Origin: Robiginitomaculum sp.
GTDB taxonomy: Bacteria > Pseudomonadota > Alphaproteobacteria > Caulobacterales > Maricaulaceae
Length of the DNA: 64,000 nucleotides
Direction: 5' to 3'
NCBI GenBank assembly: GCA_002733495.1
Contig: NVVV01000007.1
Location: 20,744-84,743 of the forward strand
Both the position numbers and the translations under genes were made by a program. The stretch's first letter is position 1, and the number at the start of each line of letters is the position of its first letter. This document shows positions 19,983-28,865 of the stretch, piece by piece. The notes beneath the pieces are model-generated. The model saw only the letters and a list, made by a program, of their open reading frames with translations, did not search any database and was not told where the DNA came from.

Positions 19983-21353
19983 ATGGCGGGCTCTCTTGGG
20001 AGTGCGCCTTTGACCAAAGCCGTTCCGGTGCTTCGCGCCGAAGCAATTGCACGCCTTGGGGCAAAAAAGATAAGAGTTTTTTCGGATGGCCTGACGCCGG
20101 CCCAATTGCGCTATCTGACCTGGCACTGGCCTTTTTGGGCGCGGAATAATCAATTGCCGCCGTCCGGGGTTTGGAAAACCTGGTTGTTGATGGGGGGGCG
20201 CGGCAGCGGCAAGACCCGTGCCGGTGCTGAATGGATCAGGGCGCAGGTCGAAGGGCGTAGCCCGTTATCCGGGCGGGGCTGTCGGCGGATTGCGCTGGTT
20301 GCACCGACCCTGCTGGATGCGCGCGAGGTGATGATTGAGGGCGAATCCGGTTTGCGCCGGTGTAGCCCTGCGTATAACCGGCCCGCCTTTTCGCCATCTA
20401 GGCGCCGTCTGGAATGGCCAAATGGGGCTGTGGCTTACATTTTTTCGTCAGAAGATCCGGATTCCCTGCGTGGGCCGCAATTTGACTGTGCCTGGTGTGA
20501 TGAGTTTTGCAGCTGGACCCATGTGGAGCGAACCAGAGATATGTTGCGCTTTGCGCTGCGTCTGGGGCTGTTGCCACGTATGGTCGTGACAACGACGCCC
20601 CGGCCAATTGCGCCCTTGCGCCAGATGCTAACCGATCCGCTGACCGTGACCAGTCGGGCCAGAACAATGGAAAACCGGCTCTTGCCGGATAGTTTTCTAA
20701 GCGAAATTGAGGCGCGCTATGGCGGTACATTTTTGGGGCGTCAGGAATTGGATGGCGAAGTCATCGAAGATCACGCAGGGGCTTTATGGAGTCGTGATTG
20801 TCTTGCCGAGATAATAACGGGTCAGCCACCATCGCTGGAGCGCATTGTTGTTGCCGTAGACCCACCCGCCAGCAGCGGTGAAAAGGCGGCTGAGTGCGGG
20901 ATTATTGTTGCAGGCATGGCGAAAAGAGAAGGGCAGGCACAGGCCTGGGTTCTGGCGGACCGCACCGTTCAGGGGATGAAGCCCGAAGCCTGGGCACGGG
21001 CCGTTATGACCGCGTATGAGGATTTCAATGCCGACCAGATTGTTGCTGAAGCCAATCAGGGCGGGGAAATGGTGCGCACTGTCTTGGGGCTGGCCAACCC
21101 TGATGCACCGATCAAGCTAGTGCATGCCAGCCGGGGCAAGCATGTGCGTGCCACGCCTATCGCCGCGCTTTACGAGCAAAAGCGGGTTCATCATTGCGGG
21201 CGTTTTGCCGCGCTGGAAGATCAAATGTGCACTTTTGGTACGGTTGAATTTACCGCGACAAACAGCCCGGACAGGGTGGATGCTCTTGTCTGGGCCATTA
21301 CGTCGCTTGTGCTGGATTTAAAACGGGGGCCGCGTTTGCGCCCCCTGATATGA
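19983..21353 (+). CDS. GTA terminase large subunit (gp2, TerL)
   Basis: The DNA-packaging motor and nuclease of a gene transfer agent. 456 residues. The ATPase has Walker A GGRGSGKT (71-78) and a DE Walker B in QFDCAWCDEFC (about 172). TTTPRPIAPLRQM follows as the motif III region. The C-terminal RNase H-like nuclease begins at VVAVDPPASSGEKAAECG. This is the DNA-packaging ATPase of the Rhodobacter capsulatus-type GTA, where gp2 packages random host DNA. It is the first gene of the uninterrupted cluster; no g1 (small terminase) is recognisable in the 194 bases upstream. Confidence 0.93.
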   Translation: MAGSLGSAPLTKAVPVLRAEAIARLGAKKIRVFSDGLTPAQLRYLTWHWPFWARNNQLPPSGVWKTWLLMGGRGSGKTRAGAEWIRAQVEGRSPLSGRGCRRIALVAPTLLDAREVMIEGESGLRRCSPAYNRPAFSPSRRRLEWPNGAVAYIFSSEDPDSLRGPQFDCAWCDEFCSWTHVERTRDMLRFALRLGLLPRMVVTTTPRPIAPLRQMLTDPLTVTSRARTMENRLLPDSFLSEIEARYGGTFLGRQELDGEVIEDHAGALWSRDCLAEIITGQPPSLERIVVAVDPPASSGEKAAECGIIVAGMAKREGQAQAWVLADRTVQGMKPEAWARAVMTAYEDFNADQIVAEANQGGEMVRTVLGLANPDAPIKLVHASRGKHVRATPIAALYEQKRVHHCGRFAALEDQMCTFGTVEFTATNSPDRVDALVWAITSLVLDLKRGPRLRPLI

Positions 21354-21361
21354 GGACATGA

Positions 21362-22522
21362 ATGTTTAAATTCCTAAACCGCTATTTGGCCCGTCCATTG
21401 GAAGAGAAAACCAGTGAAACGCGCAAGCTGATCGCCATGAACATACAAGGGCAACCAAGTTGGACGCCGCGCAATTATCTGGCGCTGGCCCAAGAGGGTT
21501 TTGCACAAAATGCTATTGTGTACAGGTGTGTACGCATGATTGCCGAGGCGGCGGCCTCTGTGCAGATGAAATCAGATCACAAGGCAGCAAACGCCTTATT
21601 GCGCAAACCCAATGCCGAGCAGGATTATGCAGAGCTGTTGGAGGCGCACTTTGGCTATCTGCTGCTCTCTGGCAATGGGTATATAGAGGCGGTTATTCTG
21701 GATGGGGAGCCCAGAGAGCTTCATGCCCTGCGCCCTGACCGCATGAAAGTTGTTCCAGGCCATGGGGGGCGGCCAGGGGGCTGGGAATATGGCGCCGGGG
21801 GGCGGACCTTGCGTTTTACACGCTCTGCCGGGTTGGAGCTTAGCCCAATCCTGCATATGCGCTTGTTTAATCCAACCAATGATTATTATGGCCAAAGCCC
21901 TTTGGAGGCAGCGGCCTATGCCGTGGATATCCATAATGCCGGGGCAAAATGGAACAAGGCCTTGCTGGATAACGCGGCCCGGCCATCGGGGGCGCTGGTC
22001 CTGTCGACAAGTCATGCAGATCGCTTGTCAGATGAACAGTTTGACCGCTTAAAAGCAGAACTGGCAAATGTGCACCAGGGCACCCAAAATGCCGGTAGGC
22101 CGATGTTGCTGGAAGGCGGGTTGGACTGGAAACCCATGTCCCATGCCCCCGCGGATATGGAGTTTTTGCAATCGCGCCACGCCGCCGCCCGAGAAATTGC
22201 GCTGGCCTTTGGTGTGCCGCCAATGTTGCTAGGTATTCCCGGAGATAATACATATGCTAACTATCGGGAGGCCAACCTTGCCTTTTGGCGGCAAACGGTG
22301 CTGCCATTAGTGCGAAAAACAGCAACGGCTTTAGAAACCTGGCTCAATCCCTGGTTTGAAGCTGCCGTATCTATCAATGTGGATGAAGATAATATTCCAG
22401 CGCTTTGCGAGGACGTGGGTGCGCGTTGGGATCGCTTGTCCAAAGCAGATTTTCTGACCGATGAGGAAAAACGAAATCTGGCGGGCATTGATCGCATAAA
22501 TGGCAGTAAAAACAATGAGTAA
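21362..22522 (+). CDS. GTA portal protein (gp3, HK97 family)
   Basis: The dodecameric ring through which DNA enters the head. 386 residues. Starts MFKFLNRYLARP; typical HK97-portal stretches are NAIVYRCVRMIAEAAASV, GYIEAVILDGEPRELHALRPDRM, YYGQSPLEAAAYAVDIHNAG and FGVPPMLLGIPGDNTYANYREA. Eight bases after TerL, so co-transcribed. g3.5 begins inside its 3' end. Confidence 0.93.
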   Translation: MFKFLNRYLARPLEEKTSETRKLIAMNIQGQPSWTPRNYLALAQEGFAQNAIVYRCVRMIAEAAASVQMKSDHKAANALLRKPNAEQDYAELLEAHFGYLLLSGNGYIEAVILDGEPRELHALRPDRMKVVPGHGGRPGGWEYGAGGRTLRFTRSAGLELSPILHMRLFNPTNDYYGQSPLEAAAYAVDIHNAGAKWNKALLDNAARPSGALVLSTSHADRLSDEQFDRLKAELANVHQGTQNAGRPMLLEGGLDWKPMSHAPADMEFLQSRHAAAREIALAFGVPPMLLGIPGDNTYANYREANLAFWRQTVLPLVRKTATALETWLNPWFEAAVSINVDEDNIPALCEDVGARWDRLSKADFLTDEEKRNLAGIDRINGSKNNE

Positions 22523-22769
22523 TGTAGAGGTTGCACCGCCACAGCAAAGCGGTATGGGGGGGCATATCAGCCTCGCACTCATCCTCACCATCGTTTTGCA
22601 AAGTGCGGCGGCTTTGTTGTGGGCTGGTGCTGCGGCAGAGCGCATAAACCAGTTGGAGCGCCGTACAGCCGATCAGGATGGTGTGTCGGAACGATTAGCC
22701 CGTCTTGAAGAGCAGGTTGGTCAGGCGCGGGCTTCACTCAATCGTATAGAAAAACGCCTGGAACGTTAG
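22515..22769 (+). CDS. GTA gp3.5, small membrane/coiled-coil protein
   Basis: 84 residues using the ATG at 22515, which overlaps the portal stop by 8 bases; an in-frame ATG at 22500 would add five residues. There is one TM segment (SLALILTIVLQSAAALLWAGA), then a predicted coiled coil (ERINQLERRTADQDGVSERLARLEEQV...LNRIEKRLE). Position between portal and protease matches g3.5 in GTA clusters. Function in the particle is unknown. Confidence 0.7.
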   Translation: MSNVEVAPPQQSGMGGHISLALILTIVLQSAAALLWAGAAAERINQLERRTADQDGVSERLARLEEQVGQARASLNRIEKRLER

Positions 22770-22807
22770 AAACAGGCATTGAATACGGGCATCTGCAAGA
22801 AAGTATT

Positions 22808-23284
22808 ATGGATATGAAGCAAAATGAAAATATTATTCACATCGCCGGATATGCATCCTTGTTTGATCGTGAGGATCTGGCCTCTGATCTGGTTCGAAAA
22901 GGCGCATTTAGTGCATCATTAATTAGCCGTAGCGCGCGTGATGTCCGCATGTTGTTCCAACATGACGCCGCTGAGCCCATCGGCGTGTGGGATTCCATGC
23001 GCGAGGACCATAAAGGCCTTTTCGTTCAGGGGCGCGTGTTCACTGATGGCCCTCTTGGGCGCACCGCATCGGCCCTGATCCGGCGCCAGGCTATTGATGG
23101 TTTATCCATTGGTTTTCGGACGCGCCGGGCCAGAAAGAGAGCCAAAGTCCGTGAATTATTGGAAATTGAATTGTGGGAAGTGTCCATCGTGACCTTTCCC
23201 ATGCTGCCACAGGCCCGATTGCGCGTAGTCAATAACGTCAGTGGCCTAGTGGCAAACCCCGTGGCCGTGTCCTTGGCCAGTTAA
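22808..23284 (+). CDS. GTA prohead protease (gp4, peptidase U35)
   Basis: Processes the capsid precursor during head maturation. 158 residues. The HK97 prohead-protease signature is visible: YASLFDREDLASDLVRKGAF, then MLFQHDAAEPIG (catalytic His), then IDGLSIGFRTRRA (catalytic Ser) and EIELWEVSIVTFPMLPQA. It is about the usual GTA length. The major capsid protein follows 9 bases later. Confidence 0.9.
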   Translation: MDMKQNENIIHIAGYASLFDREDLASDLVRKGAFSASLISRSARDVRMLFQHDAAEPIGVWDSMREDHKGLFVQGRVFTDGPLGRTASALIRRQAIDGLSIGFRTRRARKRAKVRELLEIELWEVSIVTFPMLPQARLRVVNNVSGLVANPVAVSLAS

Positions 23285-23293
23285 CTTAAACCC

Positions 23294-24532
23294 ATGAGGA
23301 AAATCGTGAAAAAAGAAACTAAGATGGCCACGATGCCGTCTTCGATCGGCTATGAAATTGATGAATTTAGAAGTGCTTTTGAGGCCTTCAAAGACGCCAA
23401 TGATCAACGTCTGGCCGAGATCGAAAAGAAACAAACCGCTGATGTGCTCAGCCTTGAAAAAGTTGACCGGATTGATCGCTCATTGACGGAGCAAAAGGCG
23501 GCCATGGACCGGCTGAGCCTTAGCCAGCAGCGCCCGGTTCTGGAAACGCCCATGTCCGGTATGGTGAGCGAGAGCAAACAGGCATGGGGCCAGTATATGC
23601 GCCATGGTGATGTTGGAAAATTGCTTGAATCTAAACAGCTTTCTGCTGGCTCTAACCCTGATGGTGGCTTTGTGGCCCCTGATGAGACGGCCCAGCACAT
23701 CACGCGATTATTGCAGGATGCATCCCCTATGCGCCAGATTGCCGAAGTGCGTCAGGTAGGCTCATCCAATTTTAAAAAACCGATCAGCCGTGGCGGTGCT
23801 TCGGCTGGATGGACCAGTGAAACAGCCGCTCGCCCGGAAACGCAGACGCCAACTTTGGATCTGATTGCCTTTCCTGCGGCGGAATTATACGCCATGCCAG
23901 CGGCTACGCAGGCTCTTTTAGATGATAGTTTTGCCGATATTGACCAATGGCTGGCGTCCGAAGTGCAGGACGTCTTTGCGGCCCAGGAAACCACGGCCTT
24001 TGTAAATGGTGATGGCCTTGGTAAACCCAAAGGCTTTTTGAGCTATACCAATACTGCGGATGCCACCCAGCAATGGGGCGAAATGGGCTATGTGGCCACA
24101 GGTGTTTCCGGGGCCTTTGCCGGAACAGACCCAATCGATTCCCTGATTGATCTGGTTTATGCGCCCAAGGCCATTTACCGCCCGGGTGCCCGGTTTGTCA
24201 TGAACCGCAGCACGGTTTCTGCCGTGCGCAAATTCAAGGACATTGATGGCAATTATATCTGGCAACCCGGAACGCAAGCGGGCCAGCCTTCAACGTTGCT
24301 TGGTTATGAAGTGACCGAGATTGAAGAAATGCCAGATATTGCTGCAAACAGCTTCGCCATTGCCTTTGGCGACTTTAAGCGCGGCTATCTGATTGTTGAT
24401 CGTGCGGGCGTGCGTGTTGTGCGCGACCCTTATTCTTCAAAACCGTTTGTACTTTTTTATACCACTAAAAAAATTGGCGGTGGCGTGCAGGACTTTAACG
24501 CCGTCAAACTTCTGAAATTCGCCATTAGCTAA
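23294..24532 (+). CDS. GTA major capsid protein (gp5, HK97 fold)
   Basis: 412 residues. The N-terminal about 110 residues form a coiled-coil scaffold-like delta domain (FKDANDQRLAEIEKKQTADV) normally removed by gp4. The HK97 core follows: GGFVAPDETAQHITRLLQDASPMRQIAEV, ETQTPTLDLIAFPAAELYAMPAATQALLDDS, KPKGFLSYTN and FKRGYLIVDRAGVRVVRDPYS. A GTG at 23309 is an alternative start, but the ATG at 23294 gives the longer form. The capsid forms the small GTA head. Confidence 0.94.
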   Translation: MRKIVKKETKMATMPSSIGYEIDEFRSAFEAFKDANDQRLAEIEKKQTADVLSLEKVDRIDRSLTEQKAAMDRLSLSQQRPVLETPMSGMVSESKQAWGQYMRHGDVGKLLESKQLSAGSNPDGGFVAPDETAQHITRLLQDASPMRQIAEVRQVGSSNFKKPISRGGASAGWTSETAARPETQTPTLDLIAFPAAELYAMPAATQALLDDSFADIDQWLASEVQDVFAAQETTAFVNGDGLGKPKGFLSYTNTADATQQWGEMGYVATGVSGAFAGTDPIDSLIDLVYAPKAIYRPGARFVMNRSTVSAVRKFKDIDGNYIWQPGTQAGQPSTLLGYEVTEIEEMPDIAANSFAIAFGDFKRGYLIVDRAGVRVVRDPYSSKPFVLFYTTKKIGGGVQDFNAVKLLKFAIS

Positions 24533-24617
24533 CCCCCCTAAGGCTTTTGGCGATACGCGGGCGGGCAGCTTGTCTGTGTCCGCCCGCACCTTTCTTTTCT
24601 TTTTTGTGGAGCTTGCC

Positions 24618-25175
24618 ATGTCTGTGCAGGTCTTAACGTCTCCGGCTTTGGAGCCCGTAACGCTGGCTGAAACCAAAGCGTTCTTGCAACTGGATTCCGA
24701 TCATGAAGATGATCTGGTTGCCGGTCTTATTCAGAGCGCCAGGGAAATTGCCGAGAATAAAACGGGCATTGTCCTAATAACGCGTACCTTGCGCCAAACA
24801 TTTCGGCGTACCCCGGCGCGCGGGGTTTTTACGCTGGCGAAAAGCCCATTGGTGCAAATCACCCAGGTGCAGTATATTAATGCCGAGAGCGTCGCCACAC
24901 TGGTTGATAACAGCACGTATTATGTGGATTTGGGCCAGTCTCGCCTAATCACATTAGCCGGGTTTCCAGAGCCTGCATTTGTGCACCCCGCTGAGGCTTT
25001 GTGGATTGATTACACAGCCGGGTTTGGCCCGGCGACGACCTCCGTTCCGGCTTCTTTACGCATGGCCATCCTGTTGATTGTCAGGGAGCTGTTTGAGCAC
25101 AGGGGGGAGGGCGAAAGTGCTCTGCCTTTACGAGCCCAATCGCTTTTGGCGCCCTTTGCGGCGGTGCGGTTGTGA
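24618..25175 (+). CDS. GTA head-tail connector/adaptor protein (gp6)
   Basis: 185 residues when started at the ATG 24618, which has GGAG 7 bases upstream; the open frame begins at 24570 and would add an odd FLFFF stretch. The protein opens with LTSPALEPVTLAETKAFLQL and is helical, like the gp6 connector family. It sits between capsid and gp7 and overlaps the gp7 start by four bases (gtga). Confidence 0.82.
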   Translation: MSVQVLTSPALEPVTLAETKAFLQLDSDHEDDLVAGLIQSAREIAENKTGIVLITRTLRQTFRRTPARGVFTLAKSPLVQITQVQYINAESVATLVDNSTYYVDLGQSRLITLAGFPEPAFVHPAEALWIDYTAGFGPATTSVPASLRMAILLIVRELFEHRGEGESALPLRAQSLLAPFAAVRL

Positions 25176-25495
25176 GCACCCGGGTAAAACTGACGCAACG
25201 CGCCATGGTTCAACATTTGGTTGTGACCCCTGATGCTGGTGGCGGCGAAGCCCGCAACTGGGCCGACTTTCGTTATGTCTGGGCCGATGTGCGGTGGGGC
25301 GGCGTTGGCCGGGATGCGGAAAATGGCGGGGTTGGTTTGCGCCAGCGCGCGTCGGTGACCGTACGTTGGGCACCGGATTTTCCAGATCCCATGCGCCTGA
25401 TCCTGGCAGGAAAATCACTCAGGGTTTTGGCCGTCATGCGCGAGAAAATTGATGCTGGCGATTATCTTGAACTTGAGTGCGAGGACACATTCTGA
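25172..25495 (+). CDS. GTA head-tail adaptor (gp7, head closure)
   Basis: 107 residues starting at a GTG that overlaps the gp6 stop. The sequence GGGEARNWADFRYVWADVRW...RASVTVRWAPDF...RLILAGKSLRVLAV resembles the phage head closure/SPP1 gp16-like fold. It closes the neck between connector and tail. Adjacent to gp8 with overlapping stop and start. Confidence 0.8.
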   Translation: MSTRVKLTQRAMVQHLVVTPDAGGGEARNWADFRYVWADVRWGGVGRDAENGGVGLRQRASVTVRWAPDFPDPMRLILAGKSLRVLAVMREKIDAGDYLELECEDTF

Positions 25496-25914
25496 TGGTG
25501 ACAAATGCGCAATGGGCAATGCAAAAGGCGCTGTTGGCGGCGCTGAATGTCGACCCGAACATGGCCGCCATTTTTGGGGCGCCCTTACGCCTTTATGATG
25601 AAATCCCGGTGCAGCCGGTATTCCCCTTTGCGGTTTTCGATCGTTCCAGCCTGCGGCCAGTTAATGCGGATCATGAGGGGGCGCTGGAGCATCAAATGAC
25701 CATAAAAATATGGTCGCGCTATGGCGGGCGGCGTGAGGCGCTTGATGGGTTACAGGCTTTGCGCCTGGCCATTGATACGCTTTCCGTCCCGCTGGATGGG
25801 CATTATCTGGTGAATGTGCGCACCACGTTTGCCGATATTTTTCGCATTCGCAGCAGCCGTCTTTATGAGGCGGTTTTAAGACTGCGCGCGGTCACAGAAC
25901 CCTTAAGTTCATAA
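25495..25914 (+). CDS. GTA tail completion protein (gp8, DUF3168)
   Basis: 139 residues from the ATG at 25495 (the open frame starts at 25477, with an ATG in tgatg overlap with gp7). DUF3168-like patterns: MQKALLAALNVDPNMAAIFG, RLYDEIPVQPVFPFAVFDRS, RREALDGLQALRLAIDTL. It caps the tail tube at the neck. It is followed after a 16-base gap by the major tail protein. Confidence 0.82.
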   Translation: MVTNAQWAMQKALLAALNVDPNMAAIFGAPLRLYDEIPVQPVFPFAVFDRSSLRPVNADHEGALEHQMTIKIWSRYGGRREALDGLQALRLAIDTLSVPLDGHYLVNVRTTFADIFRIRSSRLYEAVLRLRAVTEPLSS

Positions 25915-25930
25915 CAAAAAGGATGATTGC

Positions 25931-26347
25931 ATGACTATGCAACGTGGCAAGGACATCTTGCTCAAACTGGAGGATCCGGCAGGCTCTTCTATATTCGTAA
26001 CCATGGCCGGTTTGCGGGCGCGGACCATCTCACTGAACGCCAAAACCGTTGATACAACCAATGCCGACAGCATCGGGGCCTGGCGTGAATTGCTGCCGGG
26101 GGCGGGGGTGAAGTCGCTCTCTGTTTCTGGCTCGGGTGTTTTTACCGACACGGCGGCTGATGAGGCTGTACGCGCCGCTTTTTTTGGTCAGGAAGCGCGC
26201 CGCTGGCAATTGATAATTCCGGGCTTTGGCACGCTGGATGGCCTGATGCAGATCGCGGCCCTTGACTATGCCGGTGATTTTGATGGCGAAGCCGTCTACA
26301 GTCTGACTTTGGCTTCTGCAGGCGCCATCAGTTTTACGCCATTATGA
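25931..26347 (+). CDS. GTA major tail protein (gp9, TP901-1 family)
   Basis: 138 residues. Signature MTMQRGKDILLKLEDPAGSS, TISLNAKTVDTTNADSIGAWRELLPGAGVKSLSVSGSGVFTDT, and a beta-rich C-terminus. This protein polymerises into the tail tube. It overlaps gp10 by four bases. Confidence 0.9.
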   Translation: MTMQRGKDILLKLEDPAGSSIFVTMAGLRARTISLNAKTVDTTNADSIGAWRELLPGAGVKSLSVSGSGVFTDTAADEAVRAAFFGQEARRWQLIIPGFGTLDGLMQIAALDYAGDFDGEAVYSLTLASAGAISFTPL

Positions 26348-26649
26348 GCGTTATAAACCGTGCGCGCGGCGAAACAGATTTACTGATCAATGGCAAATCC
26401 TATGCCTTATGCTTGACCATGGGGGCGTTGGCACAGATTGAAACGGCGTTGGAAACCACCAGTCTTGAGGATTTATCGACACGGCTTGGCCGCCTTCGGG
26501 CTGCCGATGTGTTGATCGTGCTGGAGGCCCTGTTGATGGGCGGTGGCAATGCCCTTGGGGCAGAGGATTTGCACGCGGCCCGCATTGACCCTGCGAAAAC
26601 CGCAACAGCCATAGCGCAGGCATTTTCTCTGGCCCTGCAGGACTTTTGA
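26344..26649 (+). CDS. GTA gp10, tail tube assembly chaperone
   Basis: 101 residues, helical, with INRARGETDLLINGKSYALCLTMGALAQIETALETTSLEDL, typical of the GTA gp10 family (gam-like tail chaperone in siphoviruses). It overlaps gp9 at the start and lies just before g10.1, as in the R. capsulatus order. Confidence 0.85.
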   Translation: MSVINRARGETDLLINGKSYALCLTMGALAQIETALETTSLEDLSTRLGRLRAADVLIVLEALLMGGGNALGAEDLHAARIDPAKTATAIAQAFSLALQDF

Positions 26650-26650
26650 C

Positions 26651-26818
26651 ATGATGCCCTGGCGGCATTTGTTATTCACAGCCCAGCATGGGTTTGGCCT
26701 AACGCCCGCGCAATTTTGGGCCTTGTCAGTGCTGGAATGGCGCTGCCTGCAAAGCGCAAGCGCCGGGCACGCCGATCAGGCCTGTCTGCGCACGCTGATG
26801 ACGCAATATCCAGACTAA
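26651..26818 (+). CDS. GTA gp10.1, small tail assembly chaperone (rcc01693-like)
   Basis: A 55-residue ORF, MMPWRHLLFTAQHGFGLTPAQFWALSVLEW..., ending MTQYPD. The pattern of a Trp-rich opening, LxPxxFWxLSxxEW and short length is that of the phage tail assembly chaperone family found between gp10 and gp11 in GTAs. It begins two bases after gp10 ends. It is short enough to be missed by size cut-offs. In the family it is proposed to guide tape-measure folding. Confidence 0.8.
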   Translation: MMPWRHLLFTAQHGFGLTPAQFWALSVLEWRCLQSASAGHADQACLRTLMTQYPD

Positions 26819-26836
26819 TCACAAAAAGGAAAACAA

Positions 26837-27370
26837 ATGGACAGTTCTAAATCCGCCCCGGCGGCTGACATTATTGGCGACGCGGGCGATGCCCTACAGG
26901 CCTTTACCGACGGCCCGGCCAAACAGGCGGCAGATGCCATTGGCGAAGGCTTTGAACGCGCCGGGCAGCGTATATCTTCGGCCCTGGAACGGGCTGCACG
27001 CACGGGCGAGTTTTCGTTTCGCCGTATGGTTCAGTCAATTTTAAACGACCTGGCCCGCGTCGCCATTAACAAAGTCATCGGCGGAGCCATTGGCAGTGTT
27101 CTGGGCCAGGCCACAAGCCGCTTTTCCGGTGCGCGTGCTGATGGGGGCCCGGTTCTGCCGGGGGGCGCTTATCTGGTTGGCGAGCGCGGCCCTGAGGTTT
27201 TTCGCCCTGCCAGTGCCGGCAGTATTGAGAGCACCGTTGGTGGGGGCGCGCGCGTCGTGGTGAATTTTAACCTGGGTGAGGGGGCCAATATCGACACATT
27301 TCGGCGCTCGCAGGGGCAGATCATGGCTGTTCTGGCCCGCGCAGTTGAAAATGGACAGCGCCGGTTATGA
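26837..27370 (+). CDS. GTA tape measure protein (gp11), short form
   Basis: 177 residues. The N-terminal amphipathic and Ala/Gly-rich helices (IGEGFERAGQRISSALERAARTGEFSFRRMVQSILNDLARVAINKVIGGAIG) and the C-terminal stretch GGPVLPGGAYLVGERGPEVF match the GTA gp11 tail tape measure/minor tail protein. The PGGAYLVGERGPE motif is typical of phage tape-measure C-termini. A short tape measure fits the short GTA tail. It overlaps gp12 by four bases. Confidence 0.85.
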   Translation: MDSSKSAPAADIIGDAGDALQAFTDGPAKQAADAIGEGFERAGQRISSALERAARTGEFSFRRMVQSILNDLARVAINKVIGGAIGSVLGQATSRFSGARADGGPVLPGGAYLVGERGPEVFRPASAGSIESTVGGGARVVVNFNLGEGANIDTFRRSQGQIMAVLARAVENGQRRL

Positions 27371-28005
27371 GTAATTTTCACGATATACGCTTTCCCCTTG
27401 GTGTTTCTTTTGCCTCCTCTGGTGGACCGGAACGGCGTACAGAAATTGTAAATCTGGTCTCCGGCGCGGAAGAGCGAAACACGCCCTGGCAACATGCGCG
27501 CCGGCGCTATGATGCGGGCCTTGGGGTTCGCTCGCTAGATGATTTGCACGATGTAATTTCCTTCTTTGAGGCGCGTAGAGGGCAGCTCTATGGATTTCGC
27601 TGGAAGGATTTTTCAGATCATTCTTCGAGCTTGCCCATGGCATCCCCAACGGTTAGCGACCAGAGTCTTGGCGTCGGTGATGGCTCCAATATGCAGTTTG
27701 CCATTACAAAAACCTACGAGACCGGGCCTTACGCCTATACGCGCCCGATCACAAAGCCCGTGCAGGACACAATCTTGTTGGCTTTGGGCGGGGTTTTGCA
27801 ACAAGAAGGTGTCGATTATGCGGTTGATTACACAACAGGCTGGGTCACGTTTTTGAGTGCGGCCCCAGCAAACGGCGTGCAAATTACCGTCGGCTATGAA
27901 TTTGATGTTCCGGTTCGCTTTGATACGTCATTTATGAATATCACGCTGGATGCATTTCAGGCCGGTGCCGTGCCCTCAATTCCTGTTGTCGAGGTGCGTG
28001 TCTGA
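27367..28005 (+). CDS. GTA gp12, distal tail protein (DUF2460)
   Basis: 212 residues. DUF2460 signatures: FHDIRFPLGVSFASSGGPERRTEIV, WQHARRRYDAGLGVRSLDDLHDVISFFEARRGQLYGFRWKDFSDH and VPVRFDTSFMNITLDAF. In the GTA particle the distal tail protein joins the tube to the baseplate. It overlaps gp13 by one base. Confidence 0.9.
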   Translation: MSNFHDIRFPLGVSFASSGGPERRTEIVNLVSGAEERNTPWQHARRRYDAGLGVRSLDDLHDVISFFEARRGQLYGFRWKDFSDHSSSLPMASPTVSDQSLGVGDGSNMQFAITKTYETGPYAYTRPITKPVQDTILLALGGVLQQEGVDYAVDYTTGWVTFLSAAPANGVQITVGYEFDVPVRFDTSFMNITLDAFQAGAVPSIPVVEVRV

Positions 28006-28865
28006 TGCGTGTTATCCCCCAAGCCTTTCAGGATGAGCTGGATAGCGGCGCATCAACATTGTGCTGGTGCTGGAAAATCATCCGCAAGGATGGCGTTATT
28101 CTTGGGTTCACCGAACATGATTCTGATCTTATTTTTGACGGTCTGACCTGGAGCGCTGGCGCGGGCCTCATCCCTGGGGCCATTGAGAGCGCTATTGGGT
28201 TTGCTGCCGATACGACGATGGCCGCAGGGGCCTTGCTACAATCGGGCCTGTCAGCTGATGATATAGATCGTGGGGTGTATAATCAGGCTGCCATAGAAAT
28301 CTGGCGGGTAGATTGGCAAGAGACGGCCTTAAGAATTGGCATCTGGTCTGGGGAAATCGGTGATATAAAACGGGGCGAGCATGATTTTGAAGCTGAAATT
28401 GCCGGGCCAGCCCGCAAGCTGAACCGTACTTTTGGTCGTGTATTCTCCAAAAGATGCGATGCCGAACTGGCGGATAAACGGTGCACCAAGGATGTCTCAT
28501 CCGCGCCGTTTTTACGGACCGCTTTGGTAACAGCAATATCGGGCCAGACCCAGTTTAGCGTTGCGCCATTGAACGCCCCGGAGACGGACTGGTTTGCGGA
28601 TGGGACGTTAAAATGGTTAAGCGGCCAAAATGTCGGACAGAGACACCGTATTGCGCAATATTATCAGGAAATTGGCGAGGATACATTCACCCTTGAGGGT
28701 GCACCTTTAAAGCCTGTCGCAATTGGTGATGATCTGGAAATTATCGCCGGGTGCAACAAGTCTGTGGATCATTGTGTTGGTAAATTTTCCAATATTTTGA
28801 ACTTTCGCGGCTGCCCCTTCATGCCCGGAAATGATGCGCTGATAGCCGGGCCAGCACAAGGGTGA
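28005..28865 (+). CDS. GTA gp13, baseplate hub protein (DUF2163)
   Basis: 286 residues. DUF2163/phage_BR0599 pattern: FQDELDSGASTLCWCWKIIRKDGVILGFTEHD, then the Cys-bearing FSKRCDAELADKRCT and CNKSVDHCVGKF...FRGCPFMPG. The conserved C-terminal cysteines resemble the Fe-S cluster-binding region of related phage hub proteins such as lambda gpL; cluster binding here is an inference. It overlaps gp12 and gp14 at its two ends. Confidence 0.88.
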   Translation: MRVIPQAFQDELDSGASTLCWCWKIIRKDGVILGFTEHDSDLIFDGLTWSAGAGLIPGAIESAIGFAADTTMAAGALLQSGLSADDIDRGVYNQAAIEIWRVDWQETALRIGIWSGEIGDIKRGEHDFEAEIAGPARKLNRTFGRVFSKRCDAELADKRCTKDVSSAPFLRTALVTAISGQTQFSVAPLNAPETDWFADGTLKWLSGQNVGQRHRIAQYYQEIGEDTFTLEGAPLKPVAIGDDLEIIAGCNKSVDHCVGKFSNILNFRGCPFMPGNDALIAGPAQG

